Of a DNA stretch of 64,000 nucleotides, positions 36,703 through 45,557 are shown piece by piece. The notes below the pieces were generated by a model. The model did no database searches and had not been told where the DNA came from. It worked only from the letters and a program-made list of their open reading frames with translations. The stretch spans positions 1,050,501 through 1,114,500 of the forward strand of contig NZ_CP039249.1 in assembly GCF_004795835.1 (NCBI RefSeq), read 5' to 3'. The stretch's first letter is position 1. Every line of letters begins with the position of its first letter. This DNA comes from Sphingomonas sp. PAMC26645. GTDB taxonomy: Bacteria > Pseudomonadota > Alphaproteobacteria > Sphingomonadales > Sphingomonadaceae. The position numbers and the translations under genes are program-made.

Positions 36703-37875
36703 ATGAGGGCAGGGGGCGTCTTGGCGATCGCGGCGCTGTTCGCGGCGGCGGGGGTAGCCGCACAGACTGATGCGCCCGAGTTGGCGAGCGAACAGCAACG
36801 CTTGGTCGCTGCCAAACGCGATGCGGTAATCGCCACTGCCCGTGCCGCCAAACTCGTCGCCGCAGCCACGCGGGAACGCAACGCGGCCGACAAGGCGCGC
36901 CGTGAGGAACTGGCGCTCGCTGCACGCGTGACCGCCGCCGAAGCGAACCTCGCAACCGCCAGCGCCCGCGTGGCGCTAGTCGACCGCCTCCTGTCCGATC
37001 AGCGCGCCAAGCTCGGCCGCGCGCAAGCCCCCGTCGCCCGCCTACTCGCGGCGCTGGAATCGCTGGCCCGCCGCCCGACGATCGTCGCGGTCGCGCAGCC
37101 GGGATCGGTCGACGACCTCGTCCATGTCCGCGCAGTGCTCGGCAGCGCGCTTCCCGTGGTGCGCCAGCGTACCGAGGCCGTTCGCACCGAACTCGCCGAG
37201 ACGCGGCGTTTGCAGGCCAGCGCGACGCTCGCCGCCAAGGCGCTCGCCGACGGCCGTGCGCGTCTGGAGAACGACCGCATCGCGCTGGCCACCTTGGAGG
37301 CGCGCCATCGCCAGCGCAGCCAGTCGCTCGGCCGCGGCGCGCTCGGCGAGTCCGATCGCGCGCTGGCGCTCGGCGAACGCGCGCGCGATCTCGTCGACGG
37401 CATGGCCGCCACCACCAACGCCAAGGCGACCGCAGCCAGCCTGATTGCGCTCGCCGGTCCGATCCCCCGCCCGATCGCGCCCGGCACCACGCCCCCGGCG
37501 CCACCGAGCGGCGTGTACCGCATGCCGGTAGCGGGCAGGCTCGTCACCGGTTTCGACGAAGTCTCGGACGCCGGAGTCCGATCGCGCGGCCTGACCTTCG
37601 CCACCGCTCCCAGTGCGCGCGTCGTCGCGCCTGCTGCAGGGACGATCCGCTACGCCCGCCGCTTTCGCGACTACGGGGTTATCGTCATCGTCGACCACGC
37701 CGATGGTTGGACCAGCCTCGTCACCGGCCTCGCCGCAACCTCCGCAAAGCCCGGCGACCGTGTCACGATGGGCGCCCCGCTCGGCACCGCCCCCCGCCAA
37801 GACCCGCGCATCACCGTCGAACTCCGCCGCCGGGGTCGCCCGGTCGATATCGCTTCGTTGATAGGACCCAGCTGA
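36703..37875 (+). CDS. EnvC-like murein hydrolase activator with degenerate LytM domain
   Basis: A 390-residue periplasmic protein: signal peptide (MRAGGVLAIAALFAAAGVAAQ), long alanine- and arginine-rich coiled coil (about 25-240), proline linker (PIPRPIAPGTTPPAPPSG), then an M23/LytM-fold domain from about 275. The zinc ligands of active M23 enzymes are missing: GLTFATAPSARVVAPAAGTI has no His or Asp at the usual places, and the HxH motif is not seen. It should activate amidases instead of cutting wall itself, as EnvC does; this is inferred. Confidence 0.88.
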   Translation: MRAGGVLAIAALFAAAGVAAQTDAPELASEQQRLVAAKRDAVIATARAAKLVAAATRERNAADKARREELALAARVTAAEANLATASARVALVDRLLSDQRAKLGRAQAPVARLLAALESLARRPTIVAVAQPGSVDDLVHVRAVLGSALPVVRQRTEAVRTELAETRRLQASATLAAKALADGRARLENDRIALATLEARHRQRSQSLGRGALGESDRALALGERARDLVDGMAATTNAKATAASLIALAGPIPRPIAPGTTPPAPPSGVYRMPVAGRLVTGFDEVSDAGVRSRGLTFATAPSARVVAPAAGTIRYARRFRDYGVIVIVDHADGWTSLVTGLAATSAKPGDRVTMGAPLGTAPRQDPRITVELRRRGRPVDIASLIGPS

Positions 37876-37898
37876 TCAGCCAAATCCGATGGGCGCAG

Positions 37899-38035
37899 CT
37901 TTCGATCCTCCCCCGCAAGGGGGAGGTGTCGCCGAAGGTGACGGAAGGGGAGGACACGGAGCAGCGGTAATCTCTTACCGCCCCCTCCGTCTGGCAAGTG
38001 CCAGCCACCTCCCCCTGGCGGGGGAGGATCGAAAG
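37899..38035. repeat. Palindromic element, family F
   Basis: Arms CTTTCGATCCTCCCCCGCAA onward and the complement ending GGGGGAGGATCGAAAG, with an inner CGCCGAAGGTGACGGAAGGGG facing CCCCCTCCGTCTGGC. It lies between the EnvC-like gene and ctpA and occupies half of their 281-base gap. Single copy in this window. Confidence 0.8.
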
Positions 38036-38156
38036 CCCCCCAGTCAGCCACCATTAACCCCGGCCTCGCTTTGCTCCGCGCGTTGCCGCCAGCGTTCCGC
38101 TACGCTACGCCGTCACGACCGTACGACACGTCATTTCTCAGGTTGCAGGACCATCG

Positions 38157-39545
38157 ATGCCTCGTCCTATACTGCGTACCCCGTTGCTTGCCGCGACCGC
38201 CATCGTCGGCGCGCTGACGCTGATCCCATTGGCCACCTCCGCGATGGCGGCAGTCGACACCGACACCTACCGCGAGTTCGACCAGTTCCTCGACGTGTTC
38301 AACCGCGTGAAGGCGGAATATGTCGACAAGGTCGATGACAAGACGCTGATCAAGGGCGCGATCCAGGGCATGCTCGCCAGCCTCGATCCGCACAGCTCGT
38401 ACGTCGACGCGCTCGACTACGAGAATCTCCGGATCATGACCGAGGGCAATTACGGCGGCCTGGGCCTCACGGTCCAGATGGAGGACGGCGCGATCAAGGT
38501 TGTCGCTCCGCAGGAAGATTCCCCCGCCGCCCGCGCGGGCGTTAAATCCGGCGACTACATCACGCATATCGACGGCAAACTGATCTATGGCGATTCGCTC
38601 GATGAGGCGGTCGGCAAGATGCGCGGCAAACCCGGCAGCAAGATCACGCTCGGCCTCGTCCGTCCCGGCCGCGACAAGCCGCTCGAGGTGACGATGATGC
38701 GCGAGATCATCGTCCAGAAGCCGGTGAAGTGGGAAGTCCGCGGCGACGTCGGCTACATCAACATCAACACGTTCAGCGAAAATACCGGCGCCGATACCCG
38801 CGCGGCGATCATGGCGATCGACAAGTCGCTCGGCCACCGCCCGCTTGGCTATGTCGTCGACCTCCGCGAGAATGGCGGCGGCTTGCTTACCCAGGCGATC
38901 GAGGTAAGCGACGCATTCCTCGACCACGGCGAGATCGTCTCGCAGCGTGGCCGCGAGAAGACCGATATCGAGCGTTATTACGCCAAGCCGGGCGACGACG
39001 CGCACGGCCTGCCGGTCGTCGTCCTCACCGATCCCGGCACCGCGTCCGCCTCCGAGATCGTCGCCGGCGCCCTCCAGGATCATCACCGCGCGCTGATCAT
39101 GGGCGAGCGAAGCTTCGGCAAGGGCTCGGTCCAGACCGTGCTCCAGCTTGGCCCCGAGACCGCGCTGCGTCTTACCACCGCGCGCTACTTCACGCCGTCA
39201 GGCCGGTCGGTGCAGGAGGGCGGGATCGAGCCCGACATCAAGGTGCCGCAGCTCACCGATCCCGACTACAAGTCGCGCCCGGTGTTCCGCGAGGCGGACC
39301 TGCGCAAGCATCTGATCAACGAGGTGAAGGCGGACAACGCGGTGCTTGAGGAGGATACCAAGACGGACCCCCGTTTCTCGCAGACGCCTGATCAGCTGAA
39401 GAAGCAGGGCATCGACGACTTCCAGCTCTATTACGCGCTGAAGACCGTCGCGCGCCTCGGCGGTCCGGTCCAGGTTGCTGCCGCGACCAAGCCGCGCCCG
39501 ATCAAGCCCGATCCCACGGATACCACCAAGGCGCCCGCCAAGTGA
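38157..39545 (+). CDS. ctpA: C-terminal processing peptidase (S41 family)
   Basis: A 462-residue periplasmic serine protease: signal peptide (ending ATSAMAA), a helical N-terminal part, a PDZ domain (about 98-185, AGVKSGDYITHIDGK), and the catalytic core with Ser297 (GTASASEIVAGALQD) and Lys322 (GERSFGKGSVQ), the usual 25 residues apart. The C terminus is lysine- and proline-rich. The substrate may be wall hydrolases or lipoproteins. Its stop overlaps the GTG candidate start of dsbB. Confidence 0.95.
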   Translation: MPRPILRTPLLAATAIVGALTLIPLATSAMAAVDTDTYREFDQFLDVFNRVKAEYVDKVDDKTLIKGAIQGMLASLDPHSSYVDALDYENLRIMTEGNYGGLGLTVQMEDGAIKVVAPQEDSPAARAGVKSGDYITHIDGKLIYGDSLDEAVGKMRGKPGSKITLGLVRPGRDKPLEVTMMREIIVQKPVKWEVRGDVGYININTFSENTGADTRAAIMAIDKSLGHRPLGYVVDLRENGGGLLTQAIEVSDAFLDHGEIVSQRGREKTDIERYYAKPGDDAHGLPVVVLTDPGTASASEIVAGALQDHHRALIMGERSFGKGSVQTVLQLGPETALRLTTARYFTPSGRSVQEGGIEPDIKVPQLTDPDYKSRPVFREADLRKHLINEVKADNAVLEEDTKTDPRFSQTPDQLKKQGIDDFQLYYALKTVARLGGPVQVAAATKPRPIKPDPTDTTKAPAK

Positions 39546-40048
39546 GTGTGCGTCGCGGGTTGGGTATGACCAAGAACGAAGAGATCGCGCGCGCCATCGC
39601 GCTCCTGCTGCCGGCGTTCCTGCTGCTTGGCGCGCTCGGCTCGCAATATCTCGGCGGGCTGTATCCGTGCGAGATGTGCCACTGGCAGCGCTGGCCGCAT
39701 TATTCCGCGGTGCTGATCGCGGGCGCGACGTTCTTCGTCCCTGGCCGTTCGCTGCGGGCGTCGCTGGTGATCATCGCTGGGTTGCTGATCGGTCTCAGCG
39801 GGCTGATCGGCGTTGCGCATGCCGGCGTCGAATATCATTGGTGGAACGGCTTCACCGCCTGCACCACGACCGTCTCGATGGCGGGCACGACCGCCGCCGA
39901 GCGTCTCGCCGCGATCATGAACGCGCCGATGGTGCGCTGCGATTCACCGCAATGGAAGCTGCTTGGAATCTCGCTCGCCGGGTTCAACGCGATCTTTTCC
40001 CTCGTCGGTGCGTTCACCATATTCGCACTCATGAGGAAGACGAGATGA
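39542..40048 (+). CDS. dsbB: Disulfide bond formation protein B
   Basis: A four-helix inner-membrane protein of 168 residues that reoxidises DsbA and passes electrons to quinone. Cys43 and Cys46 (YPCEMCHWQRWPH) are the quinone-side pair, and Cys107 and Cys133 (FTACTTT, VRCDSPQW) the DsbA-side pair. The GTG at 39542 overlaps the ctpA stop (GTGA); ATG 39566 (MTKNEE) is an equally good start. It overlaps coq7 by four bases. Two DsbA-like genes lie at 50.9-52.3 kb. Confidence 0.88.
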   Translation: MSVRRGLGMTKNEEIARAIALLLPAFLLLGALGSQYLGGLYPCEMCHWQRWPHYSAVLIAGATFFVPGRSLRASLVIIAGLLIGLSGLIGVAHAGVEYHWWNGFTACTTTVSMAGTTAAERLAAIMNAPMVRCDSPQWKLLGISLAGFNAIFSLVGAFTIFALMRKTR

Positions 40049-40581
40049 GCGGCTGGAAACCAGGAGACGCCAAGCGCGCCACCGATTCGATGATTCGCGT
40101 CGACCAGGCCGGCGAATACGGCGCGATCCGCATTTATGCGGGCCAGCTTGCCGTACTCGGCGACCGTCACCCGGCGTCGCGCTCGATCCATCACATGGCG
40201 CAACAGGAAGAGCGGCATCGCGCCTTCTTCGACAAGATGATCGCCGAGCGCCGCGTGCGCCCGACGGTGTTGCAGCCGATCTGGAAAGTTGCGGGCTTCG
40301 CGCTAGGTGCCGTGACGGCCGCGATCAGCCCGCGGGCTGCCATGGCGTGCACGGCGGCGGTCGAGACCGAGATCGACAAGCATTACGAAGAGCAGCTCGT
40401 TCAGCTTGGCGCCAGCGACCCCGAGCTATCGGCAGCGATCCTGGATTTCCAGGCCGAGGAACTCGAACACAAGGCGACCGCGATCGCCGCGGGGGCCGAA
40501 GAGACTCCGGGCTATCCGGTGTTGAGCGCGGCGATCCGGCTCGGCTGCAAGGTTGCGATCGCGACCGCCAAGCGGATCTGA
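40045..40581 (+). CDS. coq7: Demethoxyubiquinone hydroxylase (COQ7 family)
   Basis: Hydroxylates demethoxyubiquinone in the last steps of ubiquinone synthesis, at the membrane. The 178-residue di-iron protein has the carboxylate and histidine ligands in RVDQAGEYGA, MAQQEERHRAFF, ETEIDKHYEEQL and FQAEELEHKATA. Its ATG overlaps the dsbB stop (ATGA), which links a quinone-using oxidase to quinone synthesis in one transcript. Confidence 0.94.
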   Translation: MSGWKPGDAKRATDSMIRVDQAGEYGAIRIYAGQLAVLGDRHPASRSIHHMAQQEERHRAFFDKMIAERRVRPTVLQPIWKVAGFALGAVTAAISPRAAMACTAAVETEIDKHYEEQLVQLGASDPELSAAILDFQAEELEHKATAIAAGAEETPGYPVLSAAIRLGCKVAIATAKRI

Positions 40582-40643
40582 GATGCGGCCGATACAATGA
40601 GATACGGCCAGTGAATGAAGTACGGATTGTGGGAGTGATGCGT

Positions 40644-41162
40644 ATGAAAATGCTTTTTGCGACGGCGTTGCTCGTCGCCGGACCCGTTGCGGCGCAGACG
40701 CCTCAACCTGCCCGCCCCGTAGCGCCGCCAACGCTGGCGCAAATGCCTGCTAAGGGACCCACGCTGGCACCGGCTCTGCCCGGCGCTACCGGCAAGTCGA
40801 AGCCGATTTCGGCCCCCGGCGAAGTCTCGCGCAGTGCGCCTGTCAACGGCGTCTTGACGCTATTCGGCAACGAACGCTGCCCGACCAACCAGAACGGCGA
40901 AGAGATCGTCGTCTGCGTCCGTCGCAGCGCGCAGGAGCAATACCGCGTCCCCAAGGAACTCCGCGAATTTGTCGTGACTCCCGAAAATGCCAGCTGGGCG
41001 ACTAAGGCACAGGGAACGCTCGACGCAGGCGTCGGCGTCAACACGATCGGCAGCTGCTCCGCGGTCGGCCCCGGCGGCGCCTCCGGCTGCTTCAACCAGC
41101 GCGTCAAGGAATCGCGCCTGGAGAACAAGACGCGCGCGGCAGAAGTCCCCGTCCTCCCATAA
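40644..41162 (+). CDS. Secreted protein of unknown function with CPTxxNGEEIVVC motif
   Basis: A 172-residue protein with a signal peptide (MKMLFATALLVAGPVAAQ), a proline- and alanine-rich stretch to residue 65, then CPTNQNGEEIVVCVRR and YRVPKELRE. I recall this Cys-Pro-Thr to Val-Cys segment from several sphingomonad secreted proteins, but no function is known to me. Cysteines at 79, 91, 138 and 149 may form two disulfides. The start at 40644 is chosen because GGAG is 8 bases upstream; ATG 40638 is too close to it. Confidence 0.7.
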   Translation: MKMLFATALLVAGPVAAQTPQPARPVAPPTLAQMPAKGPTLAPALPGATGKSKPISAPGEVSRSAPVNGVLTLFGNERCPTNQNGEEIVVCVRRSAQEQYRVPKELREFVVTPENASWATKAQGTLDAGVGVNTIGSCSAVGPGGASGCFNQRVKESRLENKTRAAEVPVLP

Positions 41163-41192
41163 AGCGGTCGTAAGCGGCAGCGCCTCTACTTC

Positions 41193-41230
41193 CCCCCTCC
41201 CTAAAAGGGAGGGGCAGGGGTGGGTCGGCT
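41193..41230. repeat. Palindromic element, family E, left half only
   Basis: CCCCCCTCCCTAAAAGGGAG then GGGCAGGGGTGGGTCGGCTT matches the left arm of copy 1, but the right arm (GCCGACCCACC) is missing. This is a truncated element. Confidence 0.75.
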
Positions 41231-41541
41231 TTTCGCACCGCTTACCGTCCCCTGGCGCTCAAAAGGGGGCAAACGGATGGGCTAACATCCGGAAATTGAA
41301 AACCGTCCGCGCCCGATCCGCGTCGATGGTTACGAACAAGACTTCTCGCCTACTCTGCAATTCTTCTTGCTGCCGTCATGACGCGCTGATGCTCGGGACG
41401 TGGCTGTTCGCCTGACACCCGCGCGTGCTGTTTTAGACGTAACTGTCCTACAGGCGGAGGGAGTGGCATGATGCGCGAATGACGTCGGCAGCCATCCGGA
41501 GTGCATTCGCTAAAACTGCCCCTACGGTGCGTCGGGCGCAG

Positions 41542-41584
41542 CGGAAAATGCTGCACCAGCGTCTGCACTTTCTGCACTTCGGGC
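41542..41584 (-). repeat. 40-base dispersed repeat, copy 1
   Basis: On the minus strand it reads GAAGTGCAGAAAGTGCAGAC then GCTGGTGCAGCATTTTCCG. Copy 2 is at 46902-46940 on the plus strand and matches in all but a few bases. It contains a repeated AAGTGCA unit. Confidence 0.65.
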
Positions 41585-41695
41585 GAGCGCGGTCATTGCA
41601 CGTTGCCGGACTCGCGCTGTTTTTCAGCGAGTTAGGCCGATTCGGAGCGATTTCGCGATTCTTGATCGTAAGAACCTATCGCAAGGAGTCATCAC

Positions 41696-42403
41696 ATGAC
41701 CGAGCCGCTGGGCATCGCCTTCCTGCTGTTCCCGAACGTGACGCAGCTTGACCTGACCGGCCCCGCGCAGGTTCTGTCGCGGCTCGGCAACGCTCGGCTC
41801 GATCTTGTCTGGAAGACGCTGGAGCCGGTCCCGACCGACGCCGGTTTCTCGATCGTGCCGACCGCGACCTTTGCGGACGTGCCGTATGCCGACATTCTCT
41901 GCGTGCCCGGCGGTTTCGGCATAAACGGCGTGATCGCCGACGACGAGGCGATGGCGTGGGTCCAGCCGGTTGGGGCCGAAGCGACGTGGGTCACGAGCGT
42001 GTGCACGGGCTCGTTGATCCTCGGCGCGGCGGGATTGCTCGATGGCTACCGCGCCGGCTGCCACTGGGCGCAACGCCACATGCTGCCGCTGTTTGGCGCG
42101 ATCCCGGTCGATGCGCGGACCGTGGTCGATCGCAACCGGGTGACCGGTGGCGGTGTCACCGCCGGGATAGACTTTGCGCTGACGCTGACCGCGATGATCC
42201 GGGGCGAGGCGCATGCGAAGGCGGTACAGCTAAGCCTGGAATATGATCCTGCGCCGCCGTTCGACAGCGGCTCGCCGGAGAAGGCCGACGCGGACATCCT
42301 CGCCGTAGTGAAGCGAAGAACGGCGCAGCTTATGCCAACGCGCGATGACGATCTGCGCGCGCTGGCAAAACGCCGAGGTTACCCCAGAGAGACTTACGAG
42401 TGA
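41696..42403 (+). CDS. DJ-1/PfpI family protein, isonitrile-hydratase-like
   Basis: A 235-residue class-I-amidotransferase-like protein. The nucleophile is Cys103 in VTSVCTGSLILGAAGLLDGYRA, near the Cys101 of Pseudomonas isonitrile hydratase, and IAFLLFPNVTQLDLTGPAQVL and DILCVPGGFGINGV match that branch. GGGVTAGIDFALTL and MIRGEAHAKAVQLSLEYDP support the same branch. The real substrate is unknown. AAGGAG lies before the ATG. It ends 10 bases inside the convergent DedA gene. Confidence 0.85.
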   Translation: MTEPLGIAFLLFPNVTQLDLTGPAQVLSRLGNARLDLVWKTLEPVPTDAGFSIVPTATFADVPYADILCVPGGFGINGVIADDEAMAWVQPVGAEATWVTSVCTGSLILGAAGLLDGYRAGCHWAQRHMLPLFGAIPVDARTVVDRNRVTGGGVTAGIDFALTLTAMIRGEAHAKAVQLSLEYDPAPPFDSGSPEKADADILAVVKRRTAQLMPTRDDDLRALAKRRGYPRETYE

Positions 42404-43026
42404 CGCTTCAGCCCGCGCACCCGGTGCCAGATGTAGAAGCCGACCAGCGCGATCAGGACGACCCCGATCAGCAGGTCGGCGCTGTGGAAGGCGGCCTTTA
42501 CGCGTGGATCGCTGTCCCATTTGTCGCCGAGCTTCATGCCGACCCAGGCGAGCCCGAAGCACCACGGCCACGACCCGACGAAGGTGTAGACATGGAACGG
42601 CACCAGCTTCATCCGCGCAACGCCGGCGGGGAAGGCGATGAACGAGCGGATCACCGGGAGCAGGCGCCCGATCAGCACCGCCATGGAGCCCCAACGTACA
42701 AAGAACCGGTCCGCCGCATCGAGCTCGCCCGGCCCGATCAGCAGGTATTTGCCCCAGCGCTCGGCCATCGGTCGGCCGCCGCGCTTGCCGATCTCGTACG
42801 CGACGATCGAGCCGAGGTTGCACCCGATCGCGCCCGCGGTGGCGGCGAGATACAGGTCGAAGCGTCCGGTCGAGACGAGGTAGCCGGCGAACGGCATGAT
42901 GATCTCGGACGGCAACGGGATGCACGCGCTTTCGATCGCCATGAGCAGTGCGATGCCGACATAGCCACCCGACGAGATGACGCCGATCGTGAAGGTGGCC
43001 AGCACGGCCAGGATCTTTTCGAACAT
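42394..43026 (-). CDS. DedA family membrane protein
   Basis: A 210-residue inner-membrane protein. The family signatures are all present: ESACIPLPSEIIMPFAGYLV, GAIGCNLGSIVAYEIGKRGGRP, and GRLLPVIRSFIAFPAGVARM, with the paired arginines. DedA proteins are linked to membrane potential and, in some cases, lipid-carrier flipping; the exact role here is open. It is divergent from the aldo/keto reductase gene with 80 bases between. Confidence 0.92.
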   Translation of the reverse strand: MFEKILAVLATFTIGVISSGGYVGIALLMAIESACIPLPSEIIMPFAGYLVSTGRFDLYLAATAGAIGCNLGSIVAYEIGKRGGRPMAERWGKYLLIGPGELDAADRFFVRWGSMAVLIGRLLPVIRSFIAFPAGVARMKLVPFHVYTFVGSWPWCFGLAWVGMKLGDKWDSDPRVKAAFHSADLLIGVVLIALVGFYIWHRVRGLKRHS

Positions 43027-43106
43027 GGCTCGGTCGATTGCGCGAACCGGGCGGCGAAGGGAAGCCCTAAAGAGGAACCGCTGCGCGCTTCGTTCGCTGG
43101 TGCGGC

Positions 43107-43904
43107 ATGACAGATCTCACACTCAACGACGGCCGCACGATGCCACAGCTCGGCATGGGTACGTGGCAGATTCCCGACAGCCAAGCCGCGGCGATCGTTC
43201 GCTCCGGACTCGATATCGGCTTCCGGCTGGTCGACACCGCGGCAATCTACGAGAACGAACGCGGCGTCGGCGACGGCTACAAGGGCTCGGACGCGTTCCT
43301 GACGACCAAGCTCTGGAACGATCGCCAGGGCGATGCCGAAGCGGCGATGGACGAGAGCCTTGCATTGCTCGGTGTCGAATCGGTCGACCTGTACCTGATG
43401 CACTGGCCGGTGCCGAAGCAGGACAAGTATGTCGAAGCATGGAAGGCGATGATCGCACTGCGCGACGCCGGCAAGGCGAAATCGATCGGCGTCTCGAACT
43501 TCCTGCCCGAACATATCCACGCGATTGTAGCGGCGACCGGCGTGACACCCGCGGTAAACCAGATCGAACTCCACCCGAATTTCCAGCAGCGCGAACAGCG
43601 CGCCTATCATGAAGCGCATGGCATCGTGACGCAGAGCTGGAGCCCGCTGGGACAGGGCAAGACGCTGTTGCAGGACGAGGCCATCGTTCGGATTGCGGAC
43701 AAGCACGGTCGCAGTGCGGCGCAGGTTATCTTGGCGTGGCATCTGGCGAACGGGTTTTCGGTGATTCCGAAGGCTTCGGATGTAGAGCATCTCGCGGACA
43801 ATTTCGCAGCACTCGACCTGACACTGGACGACGAGGACATGGCCGCGATCGAAGCGCTCGACGATCCTGCGGGCCGGTTGGGACCTGAGCCGAACAGCAT
43901 GTGA
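43107..43904 (+). CDS. Aldo/keto reductase (2,5-diketo-D-gluconate-reductase type)
   Basis: A 265-residue TIM-barrel oxidoreductase that would use NADPH. The catalytic set is Asp43, Tyr48, Lys68 and His99 (LVDTAAIYENE, TTKLW, LMHWP), followed by KSIGVSNFLPEHI and FSVIPKASDVEHLADN for cofactor binding. It ends in front of a palindrome (C2). The natural substrate cannot be told. Confidence 0.92.
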   Translation: MTDLTLNDGRTMPQLGMGTWQIPDSQAAAIVRSGLDIGFRLVDTAAIYENERGVGDGYKGSDAFLTTKLWNDRQGDAEAAMDESLALLGVESVDLYLMHWPVPKQDKYVEAWKAMIALRDAGKAKSIGVSNFLPEHIHAIVAATGVTPAVNQIELHPNFQQREQRAYHEAHGIVTQSWSPLGQGKTLLQDEAIVRIADKHGRSAAQVILAWHLANGFSVIPKASDVEHLADNFAALDLTLDDEDMAAIEALDDPAGRLGPEPNSM

Positions 43905-43937
43905 TGAGGATGAAGAGGCGGCTCGACTGAGAAGCTC

Positions 43938-44017
43938 GTCATCCTGACGAAAGTCAGGAACCAGGGTAACGGGCGTTGCGCTGTGTGGCTCTGGATCCTG
44001 ACTTTCGTCAGGATGAC
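43938..44017. repeat. Palindromic element, family C copy 2 (inverted)
   Basis: Same arms as copy 1 (GTCATCCTGACGAAAGTCAG and complement), but the asymmetric centre is reversed: CCAGGG comes first and CTCTGG last. It sits between two convergent genes and may terminate both. Confidence 0.85.
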
Positions 44018-44052
44018 GGAGATAAGGAGCGTGAAGTTTGCTCATTCGATGA

Positions 44053-45438
44053 TCAAGCAATCCGGCCGCCGACCGTCCGCAAGTCCTCGACGAAACGCGC
44101 ATATTCCTCCGCCGCCTGCGCGGGATCCGGCAATCTGAGCAGATAGCTTGGATGCACCGTGATCCAGGCCTCGCCGCCATCCGGCAACTGCAACGCCCGG
44201 CCACGCTCCCGCCCGATCGTCATGACCTTACCGAACAGCGACCGCGCTGCCGTCGCACCCAGCGCCACCGTTACCTTCGGCTTGATGAGCATCTGCTCCT
44301 GCTCGATCCACCAGCGGCAGGCGTCGATCTCGCCCGCCCCGGGCTTGGCATGAATCCGCCGTTTGCCGCGTTGTTCGAACTTGAAGTGTTTGACCGCGTT
44401 GGTGACGTAGGCGCGCGAGCGGTCGACGCCCGCTTCCGCCATCGCCTTGTCGAACATCTGGCCAGCGGGGCCGACGAATGGGCGTCCGGCGATATCCTCC
44501 TGGTCGCCGGGTTGCTCGCCAACGAACATCAGTGGGGCGTCGACCGGGCCTTCGCCGAACACGGTTTGCGTCGCCGGCTTGTAGAGTGGGCAGCGGGTGC
44601 AGCCGGCGGCCTCGTCGCGCAGGGCTTCCCATGCGATCAAGCTGTTGCCGCCAACGTTGTCGCGCGCCTTCTGGATCATGCCGCTCTCCCTTGCTTGCGC
44701 CGCTGCAAGCAAGCCCGGCACCAGTGCGGTTTCGGGCATATTCTTCCAGTATTTCTTGGGCATTTCCTTCAGCATCGCGCCGATCTTGACGCGCGCCGGG
44801 TTGAAGATGCTGGCGTAATAGGTCTTCCAGACTTCCTCGGTCGGGTCGCCGTCGGGGGCGTCGGCCTTGCTCGCGCCGGGGCCCTCGCTGAGTGCCTTGC
44901 CATCCCAGTGGATCGAGACTTCGGGCGTTAGGATCGACCAGCGCATGCTGGCGAAGCGGTTGACGAAGAAGGCTGCGTTGGCGCGGACGATGTGGTGGTC
45001 GGGTTCGAACCACGCGACGAAGCGGGTTCCGCCGTCCTCCTCAACCTCGCGGAAGCGGAGGAAGGCGCGCATCTTGTGGATGTCGCGGCGGACGTCCTTG
45101 GCTATCCGGTCGAGGCGGCGGACGAGCGGATCGGCGCGGTCCTCGATCAGTTTTTGTTCGCGGCGGAGGCGGAAAAGCAGCGTGTAGAGCAGGGCGAACC
45201 GTTCTGGGTCGCTGCCGAGGATGGCGCTGCGGGCTAGGTCTATGAAGGCGCGGGGGACGGAGAACGCGCCGGGGGGCGGGGCAGGGGCGGGTTCGGCGAC
45301 GGTTGCGAACAGGTCGACTGGCTCGTCGCCGACTTGCCAGACGACGTCGTCGGGGGGGACGTCCTCGGCGATCAGGCCACGCGCTGCGTCGCGCCAGCCG
45401 TCTAAGTCGTCTGGTTCGGATAGGGTTACGACGCGCAT
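44053..45438 (-). CDS. udgX: UdgX-type uracil-DNA glycosylase fused to a DUF4130 domain
   Basis: A 461-residue fusion. Residues 1 to about 250 match the DUF4130 family (TIGR03915-like: LLYTLLFRLRREQKLIED, KDVRRDIHKMRAFLRFREV, WFEPDHHIVRANAAFFVNRFASM, EMPKKYWKNMPE). From about 275 it is a UDG-fold domain: CTRC, GEQPGDQED (from 307), VTNAVKHFKFE, the UdgX loop KRRIH (His363) and VHPSYLLR. UdgX proteins remove uracil and stay covalently bound to the abasic site through that His. Only three cysteines are seen for the iron-sulfur cluster; the fourth place is His in VKHF. The next gene upstream is its usual radical-SAM partner. Confidence 0.93.
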   Translation of the reverse strand: MRVVTLSEPDDLDGWRDAARGLIAEDVPPDDVVWQVGDEPVDLFATVAEPAPAPPPGAFSVPRAFIDLARSAILGSDPERFALLYTLLFRLRREQKLIEDRADPLVRRLDRIAKDVRRDIHKMRAFLRFREVEEDGGTRFVAWFEPDHHIVRANAAFFVNRFASMRWSILTPEVSIHWDGKALSEGPGASKADAPDGDPTEEVWKTYYASIFNPARVKIGAMLKEMPKKYWKNMPETALVPGLLAAAQARESGMIQKARDNVGGNSLIAWEALRDEAAGCTRCPLYKPATQTVFGEGPVDAPLMFVGEQPGDQEDIAGRPFVGPAGQMFDKAMAEAGVDRSRAYVTNAVKHFKFEQRGKRRIHAKPGAGEIDACRWWIEQEQMLIKPKVTVALGATAARSLFGKVMTIGRERGRALQLPDGGEAWITVHPSYLLRLPDPAQAAEEYARFVEDLRTVGGRIA

Positions 45439-45441
45439 CTA

Positions 45442-45539
45442 CACCCCTCCCCGGAAGGAAGGGGGCGGGCTGCTTTTGAGGGAATGCTGCGCGTGCCTCG
45501 GGCCGACCCACCCCCAACCCCTCCCTTTCAGGGAGGGGA
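45442..45539. repeat. Palindromic element, family E copy 2 (diverged)
   Basis: Fills the gap between the radical-SAM gene and udgX. Right arm (GCCGACCCACCCCCAACCCC onward) is close to copy 1; the left arm has drifted (CCCCTCCCCGGAAGGAAGGG). It may weaken or end transcription between the two genes. Confidence 0.75.
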
Positions 45540-45557
45540 GCAGGTCGTGCGCGCGGG

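Larger units (their letters stand above)
41163..41695. other. Gene-free stretch upstream of the DJ-1-like gene
   Basis: A 533-base gap. It starts with a half copy of palindrome E (41193-41230). Around 41542-41584 it holds one copy of a 40-base repeat shared with 46.9 kb. A small hairpin (CGCTG, TTTTT, CAGCG) is near 41610. Open frames in it are short, poorly composed and overlap nothing conserved, so I call none. Confidence 0.65.

Noticed and set aside
36703-37875. LytM-domain protein considered as an active M23 endopeptidase
   Set aside because: The zinc-binding His and Asp residues are missing.
41479-41751. A 90-codon frame upstream of the DJ-1-like gene
   Set aside because: It overlaps the real start of that gene in another frame and is largely made of the 40-base repeat.
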